DNA of 64,000 nt from Marinobacter salinisoli (GTDB taxonomy: Bacteria > Pseudomonadota > Gammaproteobacteria > Pseudomonadales > Oleiphilaceae). Positions 17,517-25,485 of the stretch are shown one piece after another. The notes beneath the pieces are model-generated. The model saw nothing but the letters and a program-made list of their open reading frames with translations. It had not been told where the DNA came from and did no database searches. The stretch is from assembly GCF_017301335.1 (NCBI RefSeq), contig NZ_CP071247.1, forward strand, positions 496,001 through 560,000. The letters are read 5' to 3'. The position numbers and the translations under genes are program-made. Every line of letters starts with the position of its first letter. The first letter of the stretch is position 1.

Positions 17517-18128
17517 TCAACCGCTGACGAACACCGGTCCCACCCCCCAGTTCCAGAGGATGACGGAACCGACCCGGGTGGTGACCAGAATCACCAGTGC
17601 CACGGTCAGAATGGCTCCGCCGTAGAACACCGCACGGTCCTTCTCCACCCCCATCACGATGGGCAAACCGTCGTACATCAGCCAAGCGCCGTAGCAGGCG
17701 GCCGCTAAAAATACGATGGCGTTGAACCAAGGAACCGGATAGAGAAGCGCGAAGCCCGCCAGGAACAGCGGCGTGCAGGAGTATGCCGCCAATGCGATGC
17801 CGTAGGAAGGAACGTGCTCTTCCCGGGCGCCGTAGGTTTTCGCCATCCAGTTGATCGCATAGCCGAGGGCAAAGACACCCACAAGCATGGCCAGGTAGGT
17901 CAGCACACTTAACTGCAGCGCACTGATTTCAGTCAGCTTTATCAGCCGGTCATTGCCAACTGTCCAGCCAAAGTAAGCGGTCGAAATGTACGCACACACA
18001 GGCGCGATGGCGGCGAGCACCACCACGTAGGCAACGTACAGACGGCGAGGTGTTTCGTGTTCTTTTCGAATGGAAGCCCACTCTTCGTCCGGGTGGGTAA
18101 ATAAACCAAACGCGTGAGTCAGGAGCAT
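17517..18128 (-). CDS. Yip1-family (DUF1282-like) inner-membrane protein
   Basis: 203 residues with about five hydrophobic segments. The first 30 residues (FTHPDEEWASIRKEHETPRRLY) are the cytoplasmic lead-in typical of bacterial YIP1-domain proteins, where a Trp-containing P-x-x-x-W motif precedes the first membrane helix. The function is not established for the bacterial family. It stands alone between convergent and tandem neighbours. Confidence 0.75.
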   Translation of the reverse strand: MLLTHAFGLFTHPDEEWASIRKEHETPRRLYVAYVVVLAAIAPVCAYISTAYFGWTVGNDRLIKLTEISALQLSVLTYLAMLVGVFALGYAINWMAKTYGAREEHVPSYGIALAAYSCTPLFLAGFALLYPVPWFNAIVFLAAACYGAWLMYDGLPIVMGVEKDRAVFYGGAILTVALVILVTTRVGSVILWNWGVGPVFVSG

Positions 18129-18278
18129 GGATGACCCCCTCTAGAGACCTATTGTTAATATTATGAGATACGGGTGGGCAATTTGCTCAGATCAACCCAC
18201 CTTGCTCATTTTAAATATAGTCAAAATCGGGGGACTCGCCGGGGAAAACGGTAAAATTTTGTTCTGTGTCGCAACGGC

Positions 18279-18309
18279 AAAACCAGTGTGCCACCCCGGG
18301 GCGGCACAC
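18279..18309 (-). terminator. Rho-independent terminator after the GST gene
   Basis: GTGTGCC (18286-18292) / GGCACAC (18303-18309), with an inner CCCC/GGGG pairing in the loop. Read on the minus strand it is followed by GGTTTTG. It lies 26 bases past the stop of the glutathione S-transferase gene. Confidence 0.65.
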
Positions 18310-18334
18310 CGGAGAGTGTGGAGGTGAACGAGGC

Positions 18335-18904
18335 TCAGGCGCGGGGATCAGTCCGCGCTACCCAGGGTTCCTCCCGATGGCGATCACGGAACGACAACAG
18401 ACTCTCCACGCCGGTCCAATCCACCAGATCGCGGAAATCGAGCCAGTCGACCAGACAGTACAGGCACATAGACGGGTATTGCCAGTCGTCGAACTCGCCC
18501 TCATCAACCATGGCTGCCAGCGTTCTCAGAGTGGTCATGATGCGCTCACGCTGAAGGTTATAGAACATCACATCCCGGGAGGTGTCGATGCCTGAACGCT
18601 CGGACAAAAGCAGAATGACCGCCGAATCATTGGCGCCGTCTATCATCGTCAGCTGATTCTGCTGATCCCAGGTCAGCGGGTCTCTGCCCTGCTGTGCACT
18701 GATGTATCGTGCGATGATCCGGGAATCGTAAATTTCCTGTCCGCCGTCTTCCAGAACCGGGATCTTCAAGGTCGGGTTGGTCTTTCTCAATTCGTCCCGG
18801 CCCTCACCATAAATGTCCAGATTGACGAACTCGTGGGGCTCCTCGCCAAGCAGGATTCGAATACGCCGAACGTATGGTGAAGTGGTTGATCCAATCAGCT
18901 TCAT
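18335..18904 (-). CDS. Glutathione S-transferase family protein
   Basis: 189 residues. The N-terminal thioredoxin-like domain starts MKLIGSTTSPYVRRIRI, with the catalytic-position Ser/Tyr region, IPVLEDG with its cis-proline, and the EIYDSRIIARYI glutathione-binding segment. A short helical C-terminal domain follows. It is somewhat shorter than typical GSTs (about 200-220), and the activation loop is compact. The substrate cannot be predicted. It lies 24 bases after ald on the same strand and may share its transcript. Confidence 0.85.
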   Translation of the reverse strand: MKLIGSTTSPYVRRIRILLGEEPHEFVNLDIYGEGRDELRKTNPTLKIPVLEDGGQEIYDSRIIARYISAQQGRDPLTWDQQNQLTMIDGANDSAVILLLSERSGIDTSRDVMFYNLQRERIMTTLRTLAAMVDEGEFDDWQYPSMCLYCLVDWLDFRDLVDWTGVESLLSFRDRHREEPWVARTDPRA

Positions 18905-18928
18905 CGTGCCTCCCAGTGGTATTACTGC

Positions 18929-20047
18929 TCAGATTCCCAGCAGGGTTGCCGGGTCTGTGTACGGATGACCCGTGGCTTCCGCCACCTCTTTGTAGGTCAC
19001 CTTGCCGTCGTATACATTCAGCCCCGCCAGCAAGTGAGGATCGTCCGTCATCGCCTGGTCAGCGCCTTTGTTGGCAATGGCGGAAATAAACGGCAAGGTC
19101 ACGTTGTTGAGCGCGAGGGTGGAGGTGCGTGCCACCGCCCCCGGCATGTTTGCCACGCAGTAATGTACCACACCATCAACCATGTACGTGGGGTCGGCGT
19201 GAGTTGTTGGTTTCGAGGTTTCGGCACAACCGCCCTGGTCGATCGCCACGTCCACCAACACGCTGCCCTCAGGCATGCGACGAATCATGTCACGGGTGAT
19301 CAGCTTGGGCGCCGATGCCCCCGGGATCAGCACACTGCCCACCACCAGATCCGATTCCGTGACAGCCTGATCCAGGGTATGCGCGGTCGAGAACAGGGTA
19401 GTAATCCGGTTACCGTAAAGATGATCCAGGCTGCGCAGTACATCCATATCGCGATCCAGCACCGTCACCTGGGCCCCCATACCGACGGCCATGGCCAGGG
19501 CATTCTGACCCACCACGCCACCGCCGACGATCGTGACCCGCGCCGCCGCGACACCGGGCACACCGCCAAGGAGTACCCCCCGCCCACCGACTGACCGCTC
19601 CAGACAGTGGGCCCCGGCCTGAATCGACATCCGCCCGGCCACCTCAGACATGGGCGCCAGCAGCGGCAGGCGGCCCTTCCGGTCGGTCACGGTTTCATAA
19701 GCAATGCAGGTCGCCCCGGATGCCACCAGGTCGTCCGTCTGCGGTTTATCCGGCGCCAGATGCAAATAGGTGAACAGAGTCTGGCCCTCACTCAGCCGTG
19801 CCCGTTCCTCGGCCTGGGGTTCCTTGACTTTAACGATCAGCTCGACGGCGTCGAAGACCTCGGCGGCGGCCTGAAGTATTTGCGCGCCTGCCTGCCGGTA
19901 GTCGTCATCGCTGAAGCCAATCGCCGCGCCGGCATGGGTTTCCACAAACACCTCGTGTCCCTGACCAACGAGTTCGTGCACGGCGGCCGGTGTCATGCCA
20001 ACCCGGTACTCGTGGTTTTTGATCTCTCTGGGTACGCCGATTTTCAT
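18929..20047 (-). CDS. ald: Alanine dehydrogenase
   Basis: 372 residues, the usual family length. It catalyses the reversible NAD-linked oxidation of L-alanine to pyruvate and ammonia. The start MKIGVPREIKNHEYRVGMTP is the classic N-terminus and is preceded by GGAGG eight bases upstream; the open frame extends 32 codons further but without family character. The NAD-binding GGGVVGQNAL, the catalytic-region HYCVANMPGAVARTST and the C-terminal YKEVAEATGHPY are intact. Confidence 0.97.
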   Translation of the reverse strand: MKIGVPREIKNHEYRVGMTPAAVHELVGQGHEVFVETHAGAAIGFSDDDYRQAGAQILQAAAEVFDAVELIVKVKEPQAEERARLSEGQTLFTYLHLAPDKPQTDDLVASGATCIAYETVTDRKGRLPLLAPMSEVAGRMSIQAGAHCLERSVGGRGVLLGGVPGVAAARVTIVGGGVVGQNALAMAVGMGAQVTVLDRDMDVLRSLDHLYGNRITTLFSTAHTLDQAVTESDLVVGSVLIPGASAPKLITRDMIRRMPEGSVLVDVAIDQGGCAETSKPTTHADPTYMVDGVVHYCVANMPGAVARTSTLALNNVTLPFISAIANKGADQAMTDDPHLLAGLNVYDGKVTYKEVAEATGHPYTDPATLLGI

Positions 20048-20216
20048 GAACAACCTCCGGAACTCGACAAATTCACCTGCCTGAGCCTCAATTGTAGTCA
20101 AAAGGCACAACGTCGAAGCCAGTTTGTAGCGGGGCGCAGTCACCTCCAGGCATCGGATGTATTCCTTAGCTCGTACCCAATTCTCGTATTACCAATGAAC
20201 CACAAGGAGCAGGATC

Positions 20217-21020
20217 ATGACGAGACTCACAGCGTTCGCCTCGGCCGCGGCCATTACCCTGGCACTCACCAGCCATCAGGCTGTCGCGGAAATGAAAACC
20301 GAGATTGTCGACTATCAGATCGGAGACGAGACCTTTTCCGGGTTCATGGCCTGGGATGACAGCGTTCAAGGAAAGCGGCCCGGAATACTGCTGGTGCACG
20401 AATGGTGGGGCCATAACGACTTTGTCCGCGACCAGGCCAAGAAACTGGCGCGGGCGGGCTACACCGCTTTCGCACTCGATATGTACGGCAAAGGCAAGCT
20501 TGCGGAGCATCCCGACACCGCGAAGCAGTTCATGCAGGAAGCCACCAGCAACTTCGATCAGATCAAAAACCGTTTCCTGGCGGCCAAGGAGCTGCTGGAG
20601 GAGCATGAGACCGTCGACGGCGACCAGATCGCCGCCCAGGGTTACTGCTTTGGGGGTGCGGTCGTGCTGAACATGGCCCGCAGCGGCGCCGATCTGGACG
20701 GCGTGGTCAGTTACCACGGCTCACTTTCCAGCCCGATGAAGGCCGAGCAGGGCAAGGTCAATGCCCGGATTCAGGTGTACACCGGTGGCGCGGATAAAAT
20801 GGTGCCGGCGGAACAGGTCGCCGGGCTTGTGGAGGAAATGCAGCAAGCCGGCGTGGACCTGACACTGGTCACCTTCCCGGATGTTCTGCACTCGTTCACC
20901 AATCCGGGCGCGGATGAATACGCCGAGCAGTTCGGCTTGCCGGTTGGTTACGATGAGGAGGCCGCAATGCGCTCCTGGCAGGGCACGCTGGACTTTTACA
21001 ACCAAATCTTCGATCAATAA
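20217..21020 (+). CDS. Exported dienelactone hydrolase family protein
   Basis: 267 residues with a signal peptide (cleavage near HQAVA, about 24), so it acts in the periplasm. The alpha/beta-hydrolase core has HEWWGHNDFV, the nucleophile elbow GYCFGG with C144, an Asp in the YTGGADKMVP segment, and the late His in LHSFTNPGADEY. Together these form the Cys-His-Asp triad of dienelactone hydrolases. Natural substrates of exported members are unknown. It is preceded by AAGGAGC and ends convergently with plsC. Confidence 0.88.
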   Translation: MTRLTAFASAAAITLALTSHQAVAEMKTEIVDYQIGDETFSGFMAWDDSVQGKRPGILLVHEWWGHNDFVRDQAKKLARAGYTAFALDMYGKGKLAEHPDTAKQFMQEATSNFDQIKNRFLAAKELLEEHETVDGDQIAAQGYCFGGAVVLNMARSGADLDGVVSYHGSLSSPMKAEQGKVNARIQVYTGGADKMVPAEQVAGLVEEMQQAGVDLTLVTFPDVLHSFTNPGADEYAEQFGLPVGYDEEAAMRSWQGTLDFYNQIFDQ

Positions 21021-21031
21021 ACGGTTCCAAA

Positions 21032-21061
21032 GGTTGGCCGGCAAACCGGCGCTGGCCAGCC
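21032..21061. terminator. Hairpin between convergent dienelactone hydrolase and plsC genes
   Basis: GGTTGGCC (21032-21039) pairs with GGCCAGCC (21054-21061), with GCCGG/CCGGC pairing also possible inside. It is a strong GC hairpin without a T tract. Confidence 0.4.
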
Positions 21062-21062
21062 T

Positions 21063-21761
21063 TCACACCAAAGCTGAACCGATAGTTGCCCGCACCTTTT
21101 CCATAAGAGCGTCCACCGGCTCGCTCCCCACCTCTACCGGAGGATGGATCACAATATCGATAACACCGGGCTGGAACGCTGCGTGCCCCTTCGGCAAGCG
21201 GTCGTGCGAACCACTGACCGTGACGGGCAGAATGGGTAACCCGCTTTGCCTGGCGATCACAAATCCTCCGGGCTTGAACGGCAGAAGCTCCCCATCCCAG
21301 GACCGGGTACCTTCGGGGAAGATCAAAATACCGGTGCCATCGGGTAACTGCTCCACCCCTTTCCTGATGCTCTCTAGCGCGTCACTGCCCTTCGAGCGGT
21401 CAATAAACAGGTTCCGGGATGTCTCCAACGCCAGCCCGAACAAAGGCACCTTGCGAAGTTCCTGTTTGATGACCCAGCGATACTGCACCCCGAGCGACAG
21501 CACCAGCGCTGGAGGATCAAAGTAAGACGCATGATTGCTCAGGATGACGTATTGCTGGTGCGGCACGAGGTGCTCCTTGCCGGAAACCCTCAGCCGGATA
21601 CCGCACACTTTCAAAATACACCAGGCATAGACCTGGGTGCCGTGAAAGGCGGCATCGCCGCGCCTGCCCACCAGGGCCGCCACGACAATAGGAATAAACA
21701 GGACAAGGGTTAGCACGACGGCCCAGGTAATTATCCAGACCGATTTGAGCAGCTTCAACAT
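21063..21761 (-). CDS. plsC: 1-acyl-sn-glycerol-3-phosphate acyltransferase
   Basis: A 232-residue membrane-associated enzyme that converts lysophosphatidate to phosphatidate in phospholipid synthesis. One N-terminal membrane segment (about 8-32) is followed by the acyltransferase motifs NHASYFD (H77 and D82) and FPEGTRSWDG (about 148). The FKPGGFVIARQSGLPILPV block is also conserved. A paralogue involved in lysophospholipid recycling is possible, since genomes of this type often carry several PlsC homologues. Confidence 0.88.
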   Translation of the reverse strand: MLKLLKSVWIITWAVVLTLVLFIPIVVAALVGRRGDAAFHGTQVYAWCILKVCGIRLRVSGKEHLVPHQQYVILSNHASYFDPPALVLSLGVQYRWVIKQELRKVPLFGLALETSRNLFIDRSKGSDALESIRKGVEQLPDGTGILIFPEGTRSWDGELLPFKPGGFVIARQSGLPILPVTVSGSHDRLPKGHAAFQPGVIDIVIHPPVEVGSEPVDALMEKVRATIGSALV

Positions 21762-21880
21762 GGGGTGGTTCCTGCAAGTCTCGACACCGTAAGCAAATTA
21801 CACGAGTACCAGGTTGCTCAGAGCTTACACAGGAAATGCGGAATGGCACAACTGATCGCGTGCCGGAAGACGGGCACAAA

Positions 21881-21904
21881 AAAAGGCAGCCGAAGCTGCC
21901 TTTT
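21881..21904 (-). terminator. Rho-independent terminator of the cold-shock gene
   Basis: AAAAGGCAGC / GCTGCCTTTT with a CGAA (minus strand TTCG) tetraloop, followed on the minus strand by a long T run. It lies 33 bases past the stop. Confidence 0.92.
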
Positions 21905-21936
21905 CCAAGCGGTTACTGCCTGTAATCCATTAGGAA

Positions 21937-22164
<228 letters not shown>

Positions 22165-22171
22165 TCACATA

Positions 22172-22202
22172 ATCTATAGTCTGACGCCTTCGTGGCTCAG
22201 AC
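22172..22202 (-). promoter_or_regulatory. Inverted repeat upstream of the cold-shock gene
   Basis: Read on the minus strand, GTCTGAGCC pairs with GGCGTCAGAC across a short loop (22179-22202), and a TATAGAT -10-like element follows at once. It lies 36-59 bases before the start codon. It could be an operator or part of a structured leader; the sequence does not decide which. Confidence 0.35.
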
Positions 22203-22396
22203 CCGAGGGTAGGGAAAAACTGAAATCGCTGAATCAAAAACAGGGACGGTCACTACTGACTACGGAGGTACGCCTTATTCATGAATTGCTTTACTCATCT
22301 TTCCTTACAGCCGCCACTTTACCCCCGAAAAAACGACATGCCAAGAGCCATTTCAAACATTTGAGTAAGTACTGATACCAACGGATCCGGACCGAT

Positions 22397-22777
22397 CTAG
22401 CCCCGGATCAGGCCATAGCTGTAGAGCCCCAGCGCGGTCATGACCAGCGACCCCACCACATGTGCCAGTACCCCGGCGAGGGCCATCCCCCACTTGCCTT
22501 CCTGAATGGCCGCCAGCATTTCGAGGGAGAACGTCGAGAAGGTTGTCAGCGCACCGCACAAACCGGTAATCGCAAACAATCGCCACTCCGGCGCCAGACT
22601 GCTTCCAGTGCTGAAATAGCCAATCAGCAGACCAACGAACCAGCCACCGGCCAAGTTGGCCACCAGGGTTCCCAGAGGGATCGGGTGATACGTGCTGTTC
22701 AGCCAGAGCCCCAGCATCCATCTCAGGTTGGCGCCGATGACCGCCCCTGAACTGACCGCCAATACGGAAAGCCACAT
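22397..22777 (-). CDS. crcB: Fluoride channel CrcB/Fluc
   Basis: 126 residues with four membrane helices, the length of a dual-topology fluoride exporter. The family motifs GTLVANLAGGWFVG (about 36-49) and GALTTFSTFSLE (about 75-86), which line the pore and the sodium site, are intact. A longer open frame with an extra N-terminus exists but adds nothing conserved. I looked for the fluoride riboswitch upstream and did not find it. Confidence 0.94.
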   Translation of the reverse strand: MWLSVLAVSSGAVIGANLRWMLGLWLNSTYHPIPLGTLVANLAGGWFVGLLIGYFSTGSSLAPEWRLFAITGLCGALTTFSTFSLEMLAAIQEGKWGMALAGVLAHVVGSLVMTALGLYSYGLIRG

Positions 22778-22865
22778 GTTTCTGATATTCCTTCATTCTG
22801 AATAAGTCGCCGCCGGGGCGGGTAAAGTCAGTATGCCCTCATGAAACCAACAAGTTAAGACAAAA

Positions 22866-22890
22866 AAAGGGCACCTTCCGGTGCCCTTTT
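22866..22890. terminator. Rho-independent terminator after fadE
   Basis: AAAGGGCACC / GGTGCCCTTT with a TTCC loop and A/T tracts on both sides. It lies just past the fadE stop on the minus strand. Confidence 0.9.
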
Positions 22891-22911
22891 TGACCATCAA
22901 AGCGCTAGCTG

Positions 22912-25362
22912 TCAGGCGGCGTTGTGCTTGATGACCGCTTTCTTGTTGCTGGCAAACTCATCAAAGGCAAAGTCGTCCACCGTGAGCATCTCCAGCACGA
23001 CAGCCTCGTATTGGCGCATGAACTCAGCCTCATCCTTACTGATCACTTCAGCTTCCAGTGCCGCCTCGAAGCGATCCTCCGGATGCAGCGCGGTCATCGG
23101 CAGCTCACCCTTGGCGTAAGCCTTGGTGACTTTGCGGTAAAGCTTCTCGGCTCGATCATAGTCTTTCAGCAAGCCATTGTACTGGGCCACCGGGTTCTCG
23201 ATACCGCCCTCGCCTTCACTGGTCCAGACACCGGCCAGCAGTTTCTGCCGGATCGGCGTATCGGTGGAGATGGCACGGGCGATCTTGCGAGTCAGCTCGT
23301 CACCGGGTGCATGCCAGCGACGGCCAAGCGGCATTGTAATACCGCGCAGGACTATGGCCACGGCACGGCTTGGCAGGTTCTGCAGGAACTCATCCAGCGC
23401 TTTCTCGATGCGACTAAGCAGGAAGGTCATGCTGTATTCCATAACCTCACGCTCACCCTGCACGGGCTGACCTTCGTGCCAGTTTTTCAGCACCATGGAG
23501 CCCAGATACAGATTGGCGAGCATGTCACCGAGACGAGCGGAAATCAGCTCGCGCATCTTCAGTTCACTGCCCAGCGTGGTCATCGCGGCGTCGGCGCACA
23601 GGCCAAAGGCGGCACTGAAGCGAGACAGCGCCTGAGCGTAACGACGGCTGGCATTGTCGAACGGAACCTCTGCCCGACCGGCGCCGATGGCCTGAGTAAA
23701 GGCACGGGCGGCGTTACCGAAGATCAGACCGGCGTGACCGAAGAAAGCCTTGTCAAACGCCTGAATGTCGTCGTTGTCTTTGGCCGCCAGCTCCTTCAGC
23801 ACATAGGGATGACAGCGGATCGCACCCTGGCCGAAGATCATCAGGCTGCGAGTCATGATGTTTGCGCCTTCCACGGTGATGGACACTGCCGCACCGCTGA
23901 AGCTGGTGCCCAGATAGTTGCGCGGGCCGAGGGTCACCGCCTTGCCACCATGAACGTCCATGGCGTCGGTCAGCACGTCCCGCTGGAACTCAGTCAGGTG
24001 GTATTTCAGGATCGCCGACGGCACCGCCGGCTTTTCGCCCTGGTCGATCATATTCGCGGTATGGTTGACCGCCGACTGGGCAATGTAGGTCTTACCGGCA
24101 ATCCGGGCCAGCGGCTCCTGAACCCCTTCCATATCCGCCACCGGGGTATTGAACTGACGACGAACACGAGTGAAACCACCGGACGTGCCGACGGTATAGG
24201 CGGATATGCCCGCTGCGCCAGACGGCAAGGTGATGCAGCGGCCCACCGACAGACACTCAACCAGCATGCGCCAGCCCTCGCCAGCCATTTCCTGGCCACC
24301 GATGATGTAGTCCAGCGGGATGAACACATCCTTGCCCTTGATCGGGCCGTTCATGAACGGCGTTCCGATCGGGCAGTGACGACGACCGATTTCCATGCCC
24401 TTGGTGTCACGGGGAATCAGGGCACACGTGATCCCGATGTCTTTCTTGTCGCCCAGCAGACCGTCCGGGTCAAACATGCGGAACGCCAGACCCACCACGG
24501 TGGCAATCGGTGCCAGGGTGATCCAGCGCTTCTCGAAGTTCAGCTTGATGCCGACCACTTCCTTGCCGCCGACCTTGCGCTTGCACACGATGCCGGTGTC
24601 CGGGATGGACGTCGCATCCGAACCCGCACGAGGGCCTGTCAGACCGAAACAGGGGATTTCCCGACCATCGGCCAGACGCGGCAGGTAATGATTCTTCTGA
24701 TCATCGGTACCGTATTTGACGAGCAGCTCGCCGGGGCCGAGGGAGTTCGGTACCCCCACGGAAACCATCAGCATTTCGTTCGCCGCCAGCTTCTGCAGCA
24801 CCGCTGTTTGCGCCTTGGCAGAGAAGCCCAGGCCGCCGTACTCCTTGGGAATAATCATGCCAAAGAACTTCTCTACTTTCAGGAAGTCCCAGAGCTCTTT
24901 GGGCAGATCCGCACGCTCCACAGCCAGATCCCATGCGTTACACATGGAGATCGCCTTGGTGCACTGGTTATCGACAAAGGCCTGTTCGTCTTCCCGCAGG
25001 CCGTTATGGCGGTTAGACAGCAGGCTGCGCCAGTTCGGCTGGCCGGTGAACAGCTCGCCGTCCCAGCCGACGGTACCCGCCTCAAGAGCAACCTTCTCGG
25101 TGGCTGAAACCTTGGGCGCGACTTTCTTGAACGTCGAGAAGATTTTCGGCGTCAGCCAACTCTGGCGAAAGCCCGGCAATCCAGCCGCAGCGGTGACGGC
25201 CGCACCGAGGAAGAGGATCAGGGCCAGCCAGCCGGATGCAAAGATCCAGGACAGCACACCAACCCCAACCATCACACCAATGGCCGGTGTGGCTCCGGCC
25301 TCACGGCGCATAACGATCAGCAGACCCGCCAGCGCCACCAGGAAAAGAATCAAAGTCATCAT
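22912..25362 (-). CDS. fadE: Acyl-CoA dehydrogenase
   Basis: 816 residues from the first of two adjacent ATG codons at 25362, the size of E. coli FadE, which performs the first oxidation step of fatty-acid beta-oxidation. Two N-terminal hydrophobic segments (about 1-50) anchor it to the inner membrane. The acyl-CoA dehydrogenase core has FGLTGPRAGSDATS, PLDYIIGGQEMAGEGWRM and the FAD-contact region YLGTSFSGAAVSITVEGANIMTRS. The DUF1974 C-terminal domain typical of FadE follows. An upstream ATG (25431) would add 23 residues without family character. A single gene with its own terminator. Confidence 0.96.
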   Translation of the reverse strand: MMTLILFLVALAGLLIVMRREAGATPAIGVMVGVGVLSWIFASGWLALILFLGAAVTAAAGLPGFRQSWLTPKIFSTFKKVAPKVSATEKVALEAGTVGWDGELFTGQPNWRSLLSNRHNGLREDEQAFVDNQCTKAISMCNAWDLAVERADLPKELWDFLKVEKFFGMIIPKEYGGLGFSAKAQTAVLQKLAANEMLMVSVGVPNSLGPGELLVKYGTDDQKNHYLPRLADGREIPCFGLTGPRAGSDATSIPDTGIVCKRKVGGKEVVGIKLNFEKRWITLAPIATVVGLAFRMFDPDGLLGDKKDIGITCALIPRDTKGMEIGRRHCPIGTPFMNGPIKGKDVFIPLDYIIGGQEMAGEGWRMLVECLSVGRCITLPSGAAGISAYTVGTSGGFTRVRRQFNTPVADMEGVQEPLARIAGKTYIAQSAVNHTANMIDQGEKPAVPSAILKYHLTEFQRDVLTDAMDVHGGKAVTLGPRNYLGTSFSGAAVSITVEGANIMTRSLMIFGQGAIRCHPYVLKELAAKDNDDIQAFDKAFFGHAGLIFGNAARAFTQAIGAGRAEVPFDNASRRYAQALSRFSAAFGLCADAAMTTLGSELKMRELISARLGDMLANLYLGSMVLKNWHEGQPVQGEREVMEYSMTFLLSRIEKALDEFLQNLPSRAVAIVLRGITMPLGRRWHAPGDELTRKIARAISTDTPIRQKLLAGVWTSEGEGGIENPVAQYNGLLKDYDRAEKLYRKVTKAYAKGELPMTALHPEDRFEAALEAEVISKDEAEFMRQYEAVVLEMLTVDDFAFDEFASNKKAVIKHNAA

Positions 25363-25485
25363 AGGTTCTCTCTGTCGTCCGTGTTTCGGAAACTTATTAA
25401 GACTAAAGTAGGTACGCCAACAGTACCGCATCAGATGAAAGCTGAACAGCCGCTGATCGCCAGAGAGCCAAGCCTTTCACACTGA

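Noticed and set aside
22778..22911. Possible fluoride riboswitch upstream of crcB
   Set aside because: I looked for the conserved pseudoknot segments of the crcB RNA motif and did not find them; the region holds only the fadE terminator.
22924..25107. 727-codon open frame on the strand opposite fadE
   Set aside because: An antisense shadow of a conserved gene in high-GC DNA. Its translation has no family character, and fadE explains the constraint.
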